From JAEUMD01 sp937950105 (lineage in GTDB: Bacteria; Pseudomonadota; Alphaproteobacteria; Rhizobiales; Hyphomicrobiaceae): a stretch of DNA of 15,078 nucleotides. Within the stretch, counting starts at the first letter, position 1. Each line of letters starts with the position of its first letter. This document shows, piece by piece, positions 1 to 8,624 of the stretch. The position numbers and the translations under genes are program-made. The notes below the pieces were generated by a model that had not been told where the DNA came from, searched no databases, and saw only the letters and a list, made by a program, of their open reading frames with translations. The DNA lies in assembly GCA_036821845.1 (NCBI GenBank), contig DAISIT010000077.1, forward strand, positions 1-15,078. Reading direction: 5' to 3'.

Positions 1-344
1 GGGCTCGCCGACTCCAACTCCGCATCGAATACCGCCCCCGGGTAGGCGTCCAGGTACACCTTCGCCCGCGCCCCCTGCGCCATCACCGCGTAATCCGGCT
101 CGTTCACCTGCGCGTCCACCACCATCCGCGTCGGGTTGAACACCCTCAACATCGGTTGCCCCGGCCACAACTGATCCCCCTCCTGCGGCGGCCCCATCGA
201 TCCGTTCCGCCACGTGTTTTCCAGCGCCACCATCCCGTCACTCGGAGCCCGCACCACCAGCTTCTCCACATTTGCCCGGATCCGCTCCAGCACCATCTTC
301 TGTCTCTCCACCTTCAGTTCCAACGTACGCGCCGCCGCCCCGTC
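1..344 (-). CDS. Efflux-type periplasmic adaptor (membrane fusion protein), fragment
   Basis: Read on the minus strand, this is an open frame running off the left edge, resembling the HlyD/RND periplasmic adaptor family that bridges inner-membrane pumps and outer-membrane channels. Visible pieces in order: the end of a helical hairpin (LELKVERQKMVLERIRANVE), the lipoyl/barrel-sandwich return strand (KLVVRAPSDGMVALENTW), then beta-barrel-like sequence with EGDQLWPGQPMLRVF and the signature AKVYLDAYPGAVF. Both ends are missing: the C-terminus lies outside the window, and the N-terminus is lost near base 344, where the sequence turns into the antisense of the next gene. It has many G-ending codons with AGG and GGA, somewhat unlike the genes further right. 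The best-remembered matches are adaptors of Acidobacteria-like bacteria, but this is from memory. The family call is fairly secure; the pump and substrate cannot be told. Confidence 0.7.
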
Positions 345-1041
345 AGCCGCGAGCGCTCCGGCGCCCGCGCCGGTCCCACCCGCGCCGCGCCCCACCGCCG
401 CAGCACCTGCCGGCGACATGCTGCAACGTGTCCGCGGCATCGACGCCGCGACCGAGCGGCTGCTGCACACCAACGGCGTCACCCGCTACCGCCAGATCGC
501 CAGCTGGACGGCCGGCGACATCGAGCAGTTCGATGCGCTGCTGGCGAGCCCCGGCCGCATTCAGCGCGAGAACTGGGTCGAGCAGGCGTCGATCCTCGCC
601 GGCAGCGGCGATACCGCCGCCGCCGACGCCGCGAGCCGTCCGGCACGGCTGGCGGACGCCATCCGCGAGAACACCGATCGGACTCCGCGCGCGCCGCGAC
701 CCGATGTCGGTGCGCTGCGATCGGTGCGCTCGGAAGCGCTGCGGCCGGCGACGGGCGACGGCGCCCGCAGCATCGGCGGCGCGCGCGCGCCGGGTGCCGC
801 CGACGATCTCAAGCGCATCCGCGGCATCGGTGTGCTGATCGAGAAAAAGCTCAATGCGCTCGGCGTGACGAGCTACGAGCAGGTCGCCAACTGGACGGTG
901 GCGGACATCGAGCGCGTCAGCGAGCAACTCGACTTCCGTGGCCGCATCGAACGCGAAAACTGGATCGAGCAGGCGCGTATCCTGTCGGCCGGCGGGCAGA
1001 CCGAGTTCTCGCGGCGCGTCGACCGCGGCGAGGTGCAGTAG
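331..1041 (+). CDS. Tandem helix-hairpin-helix protein, 5' end missing
   Basis: The protein holds two copies of a helix-hairpin-helix module of about 65 residues. Copy 1 (from base 418) reads LQRVRGIDAATERLLHTNGV and ends GRIQRENWVEQASILAG. Copy 2 (from base 802) reads LKRIRGIGVLIEKKLNALGV and ends GRIERENWIEQARILSAGG. In alphaproteobacteria this module occurs alone, in membrane-anchored 'flap endonuclease-like' proteins, and as a C-terminal extension of ribosomal protein L21 or NuoE. Binding of nucleic acid is inferred from the fold, and no nuclease residues are visible. An Ala/Pro-rich linker precedes copy 1. The frame stays open up to an ATG at 214, but bases 214 to about 335 are the antisense of the adaptor gene, so that start is not believable. 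The true N-terminus, often a membrane segment in relatives, is absent. The exact junction is uncertain by some 30 bases. The gene ends in TAG, 50 bases before a strong hairpin. Confidence 0.7.
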   Translation, partial: AAAPSAASAPAPAPVPPAPRPTAAAPAGDMLQRVRGIDAATERLLHTNGVTRYRQIASWTAGDIEQFDALLASPGRIQRENWVEQASILAGSGDTAAADAASRPARLADAIRENTDRTPRAPRPDVGALRSVRSEALRPATGDGARSIGGARAPGAADDLKRIRGIGVLIEKKLNALGVTSYEQVANWTVADIERVSEQLDFRGRIERENWIEQARILSAGGQTEFSRRVDRGEVQ

Positions 1042-1090
1042 CAGCGACGAGGACCAAAGCCGTCGTCCACGAAGATACGCAGACGTCAAC

Positions 1091-1119
1091 AACGCGCTCC
1101 CGGTCTCCGGGGGCGCGTT
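1091..1119 (+). terminator. Rho-independent-like terminator after the HHH gene
   Basis: Arms AACGCGCTCCCGG (1091-1103) and CCGGGGGCGCGTT (1107-1119) pair over 13 positions with one G-T pair around a TCT loop. The hairpin begins 49 bases after the TAG of the helix-hairpin-helix gene. It is followed by only a short T run, so termination efficiency is uncertain. Confidence 0.75.
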
Positions 1120-1143
1120 TGCTGTTCGGGGCCCGCACACGCG

Positions 1144-1190
1144 CCATTACCACTCGCCATTACCACTCGCCATTCACCACTCACCACTGA
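1144..1190 (+). repeat. Short degenerate tandem repeat, 13-base unit
   Basis: Two perfect copies of CCATTACCACTCG (1144-1156 and 1157-1169) are followed by a degenerate copy and a half built on CACCACT. The strand is almost free of G. It lies between the terminator and the next gene and is not part of an open frame that can be supported. It resembles the C-rich tandem repeat at 6126-6163 in position and strand bias, though not in sequence. Confidence 0.7.
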
Positions 1191-1289
1191 CCCCACACTC
1201 GAGCGGCGGTTAGCGGATTGGTAAGGTTAATGAAGCATGATCGCGACCACGTATTCGATTGGTCCGTGTGTCAGCGAGTGAGGGTGTTC

Positions 1290-2291
1290 GTGAGCGTCGT
1301 CAAAGGCATTTCGATCGAAGAGATTATCGCGCGGGGCAGCATCAGCGAAGGCGATGTCCTCAGGCTGCGCAGCGCGTGTTACGCCAGCGGCGGCATCGAC
1401 GCAAAGGAAGCCGAACTGCTCATGATGCTCGACGAGCGCTGCCCCGGGCAGGCGCGCACGTGGGCCGCATTCCTTGTCGAGGCCGTCACCGACTTCCTCG
1501 TCGAACACGCCGAGCCCGAAGGCTATGTCAACGCCGCCAATGCGGCCTGGCTGATCGGCTGCGTGATGCGCGATGGCGCCATTCGCTCGCGCACGGCGCT
1601 CGAACTCGTCGTCCACGTCATCGACCGCGCGCGCTGGGCGCCGGAAAGCCTCGTGCGCCTTGCGCTGGAACAGGTTCGCGATGCGGTCGTCAGCGGGCAG
1701 GGGCCGTTGCGCACGGGCGACGCGGCAACGCCCGGACGCATCACCGAGGCCGACGTCGAGCTGGTGCGACGCATCCTTTACGCGTTCGGCGGTGACGGCA
1801 ATGTCGCGGTGACGCGCGCCGAGGCCGAAGTGCTGTTCGACATCGATGCGGCCGTGTCCGTCGGCCCGCCGAGCCCGGCGTGGAGCGATCTGTTCGTCAA
1901 GGCTCTCGCCAACGTGGTGATGGCGACCTCGTCCTATGCGGTGCCGACGCGCGAGGAGGCGCTCCGGCGCGAAGCCTGGATCGCCGACAGTTCGGGCGTT
2001 TCGCCGCTCGACATACTGCGCAGCGTCGTCGCACTGCCGTCGCTGCTCGCGGGCTATCGCGCGCAGTCGAAAGAGGAAGCGGCGCTCGATCGCCTCGAAC
2101 GCCAGCGCATCGAGTTGATCGTCAACGAGCGCGTCACCGAGGGCGAGGCGCAGTGGCTCGCCGAACGCATCGGCCGCGACGGTCGGTTGTCGCCTAACGA
2201 GATGGCGCTGATCGCCTATCTCGAACGCGAGAGCCCGGACATTCATCCGGCGCTGAAGGACATGGTCGTCCGGCTCGCTCCGGCAGCCTGA
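1290..2291 (+). CDS. Repeat-built cytoplasmic protein of unknown function
   Basis: I do not recognise a named family. The 333-residue product has no signal peptide or membrane segment and is built from helical units that each contain a DG/GG turn followed by a polar stretch and Glu. The units start at about residue 18 (ISEGDVLRLR, then GGIDAKEAELL), 79 (VNAANAAWLI, then DGAIRSRTALEL), 151 (ITEADVELVR, then DGNVAVTRAEAEVL) and 282 (VTEGEAQWLA, then DGRLSPNEMAL). The pattern DG-x-(I/L/V)-x-x-x-E recalls the second half of an EF-hand loop and the TerB fold, but the first acidic ligands are missing, so metal binding is doubtful. GTG at 1290 is chosen because GTGAGGG lies five bases upstream and codon use upstream is poor. 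ATG 1230 and TTG 1218 are in-frame alternatives. It is monocistronic, flanked by hairpins. Confidence 0.8.
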   Translation: MSVVKGISIEEIIARGSISEGDVLRLRSACYASGGIDAKEAELLMMLDERCPGQARTWAAFLVEAVTDFLVEHAEPEGYVNAANAAWLIGCVMRDGAIRSRTALELVVHVIDRARWAPESLVRLALEQVRDAVVSGQGPLRTGDAATPGRITEADVELVRRILYAFGGDGNVAVTRAEAEVLFDIDAAVSVGPPSPAWSDLFVKALANVVMATSSYAVPTREEALRREAWIADSSGVSPLDILRSVVALPSLLAGYRAQSKEEAALDRLERQRIELIVNERVTEGEAQWLAERIGRDGRLSPNEMALIAYLERESPDIHPALKDMVVRLAPAA

Positions 2292-2319
2292 GACCGCTGA
2301 TTCGTCGATTCCGTAGTTA

Positions 2320-2359
2320 CGCAACGCCGCCGTGGCCCCCGTGGTCCGGCGGCGTTGCG
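2320..2359 (+). terminator. Strong hairpin after the repeat protein gene
   Basis: CGCAACGCCGCC (2320-2331) and GGCGGCGTTGCG (2348-2359) are perfect 12-base inverted arms around a 16-base loop, 28 bases past the TGA at 2291. There is no T run behind it, so it may stop transcription weakly or stabilise the 3' end of the message. Confidence 0.6.
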
Positions 2360-2460
2360 CGTCGGTCTGCAGGGTGCGGCGTTTGTGCCGTACCCACAGC
2401 AGATTCGCGCGCTGGGCCGGAACGCGGCCGGGCGGGGCTTGACCGCCGGTGATGTGCCGT

Positions 2461-2485
2461 CCAATCGAACAGATCGATTGGTTTT
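2461..2485 (+). promoter_or_regulatory. Inverted repeat with T tract upstream of the TAXI gene
   Basis: CCAATCG (2461-2467) and CGATTGG (2475-2481) flank AACAGAT and are followed at once by TTTT. It lies about 40 bases before the ATG at 2524. It could be a small terminator for upstream transcription or a regulator site for the gene that follows. The sequence alone does not decide. Confidence 0.4.
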
Positions 2486-2523
2486 GATCCGCATACCGGA
2501 TCATCCGGCCAGAAAGCGAGATC

Positions 2524-3837
2524 ATGCCGAACGATTGGTTGCCGCATTCGCGCCTGCAGCTGCGTGAAATCCTGCTCGTCGGCGGCCCGGCGATGCTGCT
2601 CGTGTTCGGCGCCTTCTGGCTCGCCTACCAGTTCGTCGAGCCGGCGCCGCCGTCGCGCCTCGTCATCACCACGGGCTCCGAGCAGGGCGCCTATTACGCG
2701 TTCGCCAAGCGCTACGCAGAGAGCCTCGAGCGCAACGGCATTACGCTCGAAGTCGTGCCCTCGAAGGGTTCGGTCGAGAACATCGCTCGCATGACCGCCC
2801 CCGAACAGCGTTTCGATCTGGCGCTGCTGCAGGGCGGCATCGCCAGCGAGAGGACCGCGCCAGGGCTGATGTCGTATGGCCGCGTGTTCCTGGAACCGCT
2901 GTGGGTGTTCCACACTCTTCCGGTCGATGTCGATCGGCTGACCGCGCTCGCCGGCAAGCGGATCGCCATCGGACCACCGGGAAGCGGCACGCGCGTGCTG
3001 GCCGAGAACCTGCTCGCGGCCAACGGCATCAAGGAGGGTGGCGCGACGCTGCTGCCGCTCGGCTCCGGCGAGGCTGTGGCAGCGCTGGAGCGCGGCGAGG
3101 CGGATGCCGCATTCCTGACGCTCGCGCCCGAAAGCCCGCTGGTGCAGAAGCTGCTGCGCGACAATCGCTTCAGGATGGTGAGCTTTGCGCAAGCCGAAGC
3201 CTACACGCGCGCGTTCCCGTATCTGACGCGCGTCGTGCTGCCGGAAGGCGCCATCGACATCCAGCGCAACATCCCGGCCCGCGACATCGTCATGGTGGCC
3301 GCGCAGGCCGCTGTCATCGCGCGCGACACGCTGCATCCCGCGCTCGCCTGGCCGCTGGTCGACGCGCTGAAGAGCACGCACAAGGGCGGCGGCATGTTCC
3401 AGCGCATCGGCGACTTCCCGAAGAGCGAAGACCCCGAGTTCGAGATGAGCGAGGATGCGAGCCGCATCTACGTGTCGGGCGCACCCTTTTTCCAGCGCTT
3501 CCTGCCGTTCTGGCTGGCGTCGCTGATCGAGCGCATGGTCATCATGGTGGTGCCGATCGCCACCATCCTGCTGCCGCTGCTGAAGCTCGGCCCGATGCTC
3601 TACGACTGGCGCATCCGCAGCCGTCTGCTCTACTGGTACGGGCAACTGAAAGGCGTCGAGAAGTCGATTTCCGGTCTCAAGGCGGGCGCCCAAGTGCCGC
3701 CGGAGCTGAAGGTCGAGATCGACCGCATCGACGAGGCGGTGGCCATGATCCCGGTGCCGCTGCACTATTCCGACCGGCTCTATGAGCTGCGCGGCGCCAT
3801 CGACCTCGTCCGCCAGCGCCTGCACGCTCGCGTGTAG
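2524..3837 (+). CDS. Membrane-anchored TAXI-family TRAP solute-binding protein
   Basis: This 437-residue protein matches the TAXI branch of TRAP transporter solute-binding proteins, which capture organic acids or amino acids such as glutamate. Instead of a cleaved signal it has an N-terminal membrane segment (about residues 16-37). A two-lobed periplasmic domain follows (about 45-320, with ITTGSEQGAYYAFAKRYAES and GKRIAIGPPGSGTRVLAENL). A second membrane segment comes at about 328-353. A basic, helical tail of about 80 residues (RSRLLYWYGQLKGVEKSI) should be cytoplasmic. No TRAP permease gene (small or large membrane subunit) is nearby. The C-terminal anchor plus tail suggests either a tethered binding protein for a distant permease or a sensor. 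The ATG at 2524 gives a proper N-terminal anchor, with a weak AAGCGAG ribosome site. The family is confident; the ligand is unknown. Confidence 0.88.
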   Translation: MPNDWLPHSRLQLREILLVGGPAMLLVFGAFWLAYQFVEPAPPSRLVITTGSEQGAYYAFAKRYAESLERNGITLEVVPSKGSVENIARMTAPEQRFDLALLQGGIASERTAPGLMSYGRVFLEPLWVFHTLPVDVDRLTALAGKRIAIGPPGSGTRVLAENLLAANGIKEGGATLLPLGSGEAVAALERGEADAAFLTLAPESPLVQKLLRDNRFRMVSFAQAEAYTRAFPYLTRVVLPEGAIDIQRNIPARDIVMVAAQAAVIARDTLHPALAWPLVDALKSTHKGGGMFQRIGDFPKSEDPEFEMSEDASRIYVSGAPFFQRFLPFWLASLIERMVIMVVPIATILLPLLKLGPMLYDWRIRSRLLYWYGQLKGVEKSISGLKAGAQVPPELKVEIDRIDEAVAMIPVPLHYSDRLYELRGAIDLVRQRLHARV

Positions 3838-3995
3838 TGGAGACGGGGTTTACAGGGGCGAGACGACGGACGGAGGGTGTTGAAATTTAGCCTTTTGTCG
3901 TCCGCGTGCCCGGTTTACCTCGCGCCCAAGGCCGTCTAGAAAACGGGGCTTGGCCGGAGGGGCTGGCCAGAACCGAATTCAAGGACGATCACGGG

Positions 3996-6014
<2,019 letters not shown>

Positions 6015-6063
6015 CAGGTGGGAGTAGGCGAAGCGCGCCGCTAGCGATCCGCATTCCGTCTCT

Positions 6064-6096
6064 CCCCGTGGTCTGCATTTTCACGGGGGGGGGGGG
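6064..6096 (+). other. Hairpin running into a 12-G homopolymer
   Basis: CCCCGTG (6064-6070) and CACGGGG (6082-6088) form a 7-base inverted repeat beginning 49 bases past the pccA stop, so it may serve as its terminator although no T run follows. The right arm continues into an unbroken run of 12 G (6085-6096), a class of tract prone to replication slippage and to sequencing error. Confidence 0.55.
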
Positions 6097-6125
6097 CTAC
6101 ACCTCGCAGGTTCAGGTGCTTCGCC

Positions 6126-6163
6126 CCCTGCTTCCTACTCCCTGCTTCCTACTCCCTACTCCC
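6126..6163 (+). repeat. C/T-rich tandem repeat, 14-base unit, before the Rid gene
   Basis: Two perfect copies of CCCTGCTTCCTACT (6126-6139, 6140-6153) are followed by a shortened copy, CCCTACTCCC. The stretch has almost no purines on the plus strand and ends 27 bases before the ATG of the Rid gene, so it lies in that gene's leader or promoter region. Confidence 0.7.
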
Positions 6164-6190
6164 GATCTCCCTGACCTCGGAGCGCACCGC

Positions 6191-6577
6191 ATGACCCGCC
6201 GCCTCATCTCTTCCGGCTCGCCGTTCGAAACGACCATGGGCTACTCGCGCGCCGTGGTCGATGGCGACTGGGTGTTCGTGTCCGGCACCACCGGCTTCAA
6301 CTACGACACCATGAGCATCTCCGACGACGTGGCCGAGCAGGCGGCGCAGGCGTTCCGCAACATCGAGAAAGCGCTGGCCAACGCCGGGGCGAGCCTCAAG
6401 GATGTCGTGCGCGTGCGCTACATCTACCCGCGCGCGGAAGACTTCGAGCCGACGCTCCCCGTACTCGGCCAGCACCTCGGCGAGGTTCGCCCGGCTGCGA
6501 CTCTGATCGTCGCCGGTCTCGTCGATCCGCGCATGAAGATCGAAATCGAAGTGACGGCGCGCCTCGCCGCCAAGTGA
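6191..6577 (+). CDS. Rid (YjgF/YER057c/UK114) family protein lacking the catalytic arginine
   Basis: At 128 residues it has the family's normal length and fold markers: WVFVSGTTGFN near residue 27, QAFRNIEKALANAGASLKDV at 53-72, and the C-terminal signature MKIEIEVTA at 115-123. Classical RidA trimers hydrolyse reactive enamine/imine intermediates from PLP enzymes through an arginine (Arg105 in E. coli, in PARS). Aligning on KIEIE, the matching position here is the second Ala of RPAAT (residue 103), while Glu120 is kept. Subfamilies without this arginine do not show the standard deaminase activity, so the substrate is open. The start ATG has GGAGCG six bases upstream. The TGA overlaps the GTG of the next gene (GTGA), so the two are translated together. 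Confidence 0.9.
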   Translation: MTRRLISSGSPFETTMGYSRAVVDGDWVFVSGTTGFNYDTMSISDDVAEQAAQAFRNIEKALANAGASLKDVVRVRYIYPRAEDFEPTLPVLGQHLGEVRPAATLIVAGLVDPRMKIEIEVTARLAAK

Positions 6578-6900
6578 CCAGCCTCGGTCTGTTCTTCGCT
6601 GCGGCATTTGCCGAGATCGCCGGGTGTTTCGCGTTCTGGGCGGTGCTGCGGCTCGGGGCGTCGAAGCTGTGGCTGATGCCGGGCGTCATATCGCTCGTGC
6701 TGTTCGCGTGGCTGCTGACCCGCGTCGAGACCGAGTTCGCCGGCCGAGCCTATGCGATTTACGGCGGCATCTATATCGCTGCTTCACTTGTCTGGCTGTG
6801 GACGGTCGAGGGCCGCACGCCCGACCGTTACGACCTGATCGGAGCCGCCGTCTCGATTGCTGGCGCCGCAATCATCCTGCTGGTGCCGCGCACGCCGTAA
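6574..6900 (+). CDS. YnfA-family (UPF0060) small inner-membrane protein
   Basis: The 108-residue hydrophobic protein has about four membrane segments (roughly residues 4-23, 31-49, 59-77, 87-104). It carries family hallmarks: an AEIAGCFAFWAVLR stretch in helix 1, ETEFAGRAYAIYGGIYI in the middle, and TPDRYDLIGAAVSIAGAAII at the end. YnfA proteins are relatives of small multidrug-resistance exporters. A role in drug or cation efflux has been reported for some, but the substrate here is not known. The GTG start at 6574 overlaps the stop of the Rid gene by four bases, indicating translational coupling. Length is exactly usual for the family. Confidence 0.9.
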   Translation: MTSLGLFFAAAFAEIAGCFAFWAVLRLGASKLWLMPGVISLVLFAWLLTRVETEFAGRAYAIYGGIYIAASLVWLWTVEGRTPDRYDLIGAAVSIAGAAIILLVPRTP

Positions 6901-7056
6901 CTGCCGCGCGCACGGGCGGCGAAACCGACTGGCGGCCAGTTGGGCCAGCGGATGCTTCCGCGCAGCCGCAGGACCGTACCTGCCCGCGGGAAGGGTCGGT
7001 TAACGTCTCTCTGGCATCTTGCCCGGCCGTCGCGTTTAGTCGGTGATGTCCGGGTC

Positions 7057-7545
7057 ATGCTTGCTTCCCTGATCTCCATGTTCAGTTTCGCCGGCCGCAG
7101 TAACCGCGCCGGGTTCCTCGCCACGGCGCTCGTGATCGGCGCGCTGCAGCTTGCTGGCGGCGCGCTGCTGCTGTCGGTTGCGGAAACCTTACGCGGTGTG
7201 GCGGAGGTGGTGCTCGGCGGAGCCATCACATGGATGCTGTTCGCCGCCGTGGTGAAGCGCCTGCACGACATCGACCGCAGCGCCTGGTCGCTGCTCGCGG
7301 GGTTGGGGCTGACGTTCGCCGGCACACTGCTGGCGGCATTCGTTGGCGTCGCGCTGTACCCGCTCGAACGACTGGTGGTGCCCTCGGCCGAACTCGCCGT
7401 CGTGCTGATGATCGCGTCGGCGGTGCCGCTGACGCTGTTGACGTGGCTGCATGCGGTTCCGGGTGACGACGGCGCCAACGCCTATGGCGCGCCGCCGGCC
7501 TCCCATGCGCGCGTCAGCCTCAGCCCCGGCCTCGAAGGTGCCTGA
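7057..7545 (+). CDS. DUF805-type membrane protein
   Basis: The 162-residue product has the DUF805 layout: a short N-terminus with FSFAGRSNRAGF (residues 8-19), several hydrophobic segments, and the signature VKRLHDIDRSAWSLL after the second one. It ends with a polar tail, DDGANAYG, as many members do. Family members are inner-membrane proteins of unknown function. ATG 7057 is used because it immediately precedes conserved sequence. ATG 7078 is a possible later start, and the open frame back to 6940 has no conserved content. No clear ribosome site is seen. About 156 bases separate it from ynfA, so it is probably a separate unit. Its stop is only nine bases from the convergent LysR stop, with no hairpin between. 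Confidence 0.82.
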   Translation: MLASLISMFSFAGRSNRAGFLATALVIGALQLAGGALLLSVAETLRGVAEVVLGGAITWMLFAAVVKRLHDIDRSAWSLLAGLGLTFAGTLLAAFVGVALYPLERLVVPSAELAVVLMIASAVPLTLLTWLHAVPGDDGANAYGAPPASHARVSLSPGLEGA

Positions 7546-7554
7546 CGCGCCGAC

Positions 7555-8403
7555 CTACGCGAGCTTTTCCGCGTGCCGCCTGAGGCTGTCGAGGATCGGC
7601 TCGAACGCTTCCTCGTCGCGCGTCTCCGGATAGACCATGTAGACCGGATAGACGAACTTGCGCGCGCGCGCCGAGCGCTTGAGCCGCCCGCGCGCCACGT
7701 GTCGCGCAACAATGCGCTGCGGGAAGTAGCCGGAGACGCCGTTCTCGATCACGTAGTCGAGCGCCATCGGACCGATGTCGAGGTTGAGGCCGGGGTTCGC
7801 GAGCTTCGGGAAAGCGGCGGCGTGATCCTCGCGGAAGTCGGGTCCCCAATCGACGTAGACGTAGTCGCTGGCGTTGACGCGCGTGCTCGCGCGATTGCCC
7901 GACACCATCACGAACTCCTCGTCGAACAGATGCTCGAGCGTCAGTCCCGGCGGCTGCACCGGCAGATACATCACCGCGACATCGAGCGTTCCCTCGATCA
8001 GACGCTGGGTCAGCACGTGCGACAAACCCGCACTCGCGGACACCGCGATGTCGTTGATGTTGGTTCGCAGCCAGCCGATCCACTTGAGCAGGAAGCCTTC
8101 GTAGAGGCCGCTCGGCGCACCGATGGCGAGGTGATCGCGGTGCTGATCCGTGAGGCCGACCTCGAGCTGCGCATGCTGCCAGACGCGCACGATGGCGAGT
8201 GCGTGCTTCTGGAACTGCTGTCCTGCCCCGGTCAGAACGGCGCCTGATTTAGAACGCTCGAACAACGGCCTGCCGAGTTGCCCCTCGAGCACCTTGATGC
8301 GCGCGGAGACTGTCGACTGCGTCACGTTCATGCGCCGCGCAGCTTCGATGAAGCTGCCTGTCTCGGCCACCATCAGGAAGGTTCTGGCGAGTGTGATGTC
8401 CAT
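7555..8403 (-). CDS. LysR-family transcriptional regulator
   Basis: The 282-residue protein has the LysR winged helix-turn-helix at residues 1-60 (FLMVAETGSFIEAARRMNVT, then QSTVSARIKVLEGQLGRPLF). A periplasmic-binding-protein-like effector domain follows at about 90-280 (LAIGAPSGLYEGFLLKWIGW, LIEGTLDVAVMYLP). Such regulators are usually tetramers that bind a dyad upstream of their own gene and a divergent target, responding to a small molecule. Here the divergent neighbour is the lysine-rich protein gene 221 bases away, and a perfect palindrome lies 48-70 bases upstream of this start. The effector cannot be guessed. It is slightly shorter than the usual 300 residues but looks complete. The start codon gives the canonical MDITLARTFLMVAE beginning. 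Confidence 0.93.
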   Translation of the reverse strand: MDITLARTFLMVAETGSFIEAARRMNVTQSTVSARIKVLEGQLGRPLFERSKSGAVLTGAGQQFQKHALAIVRVWQHAQLEVGLTDQHRDHLAIGAPSGLYEGFLLKWIGWLRTNINDIAVSASAGLSHVLTQRLIEGTLDVAVMYLPVQPPGLTLEHLFDEEFVMVSGNRASTRVNASDYVYVDWGPDFREDHAAAFPKLANPGLNLDIGPMALDYVIENGVSGYFPQRIVARHVARGRLKRSARARKFVYPVYMVYPETRDEEAFEPILDSLRRHAEKLA

Positions 8404-8450
8404 GATCGCTCATCAAGCGCTGGTACTTCTGTCTCGCACGCCTTCGACAC

Positions 8451-8473
8451 ATCTATCGAAAGACTCGATAGAT
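8451..8473. promoter_or_regulatory. Perfect 9-5-9 palindrome, candidate LysR operator
   Basis: ATCTATCGA (8451-8459), spacer AAGAC, TCGATAGAT (8465-8473). The arms are exact inverse complements and contain the T-N11-A arrangement expected of LysR boxes. A partial outer pair, CTTCG/CGAAG, extends the symmetry. A looser dyad, CTCG-N8-CGAG, sits at 8529-8544. Placement in the divergent region between the LysR gene and the lysine-rich gene supports an operator. Confidence 0.6.
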
Positions 8474-8624
8474 CGAAGCAGCAAATTTCGTTTGTGGCAA
8501 TGTTGAATTCTCACCACAGTGATTCCGGCTCGTATCATATCGAGTGTAGAAGCCCGTCGTGATCGATCGCAGAACGCTCCGCGGAGCAGGCGGCACCGGC
8601 GGCATCAACGAAGGAAGACGCACT

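Noticed and set aside
214..336. ATG at 214 as the start of the helix-hairpin-helix gene
   Set aside because: These codons are the antisense of the adaptor fragment and give Ser/Thr/Phe-rich sequence unlike any N-terminus of the family.
2317..3825. Minus-strand open frame of 502 codons opposite the TAXI gene
   Set aside because: Composition is that of a shadow frame (His, Arg, Asp, Gln rich), and the opposite strand encodes a clear TAXI protein with correct topology.
3906..3995. Upstream extension of pccA by 30 codons
   Set aside because: The family starts at FKKILIANRGE, and the extension has no conserved content or ribosome site.
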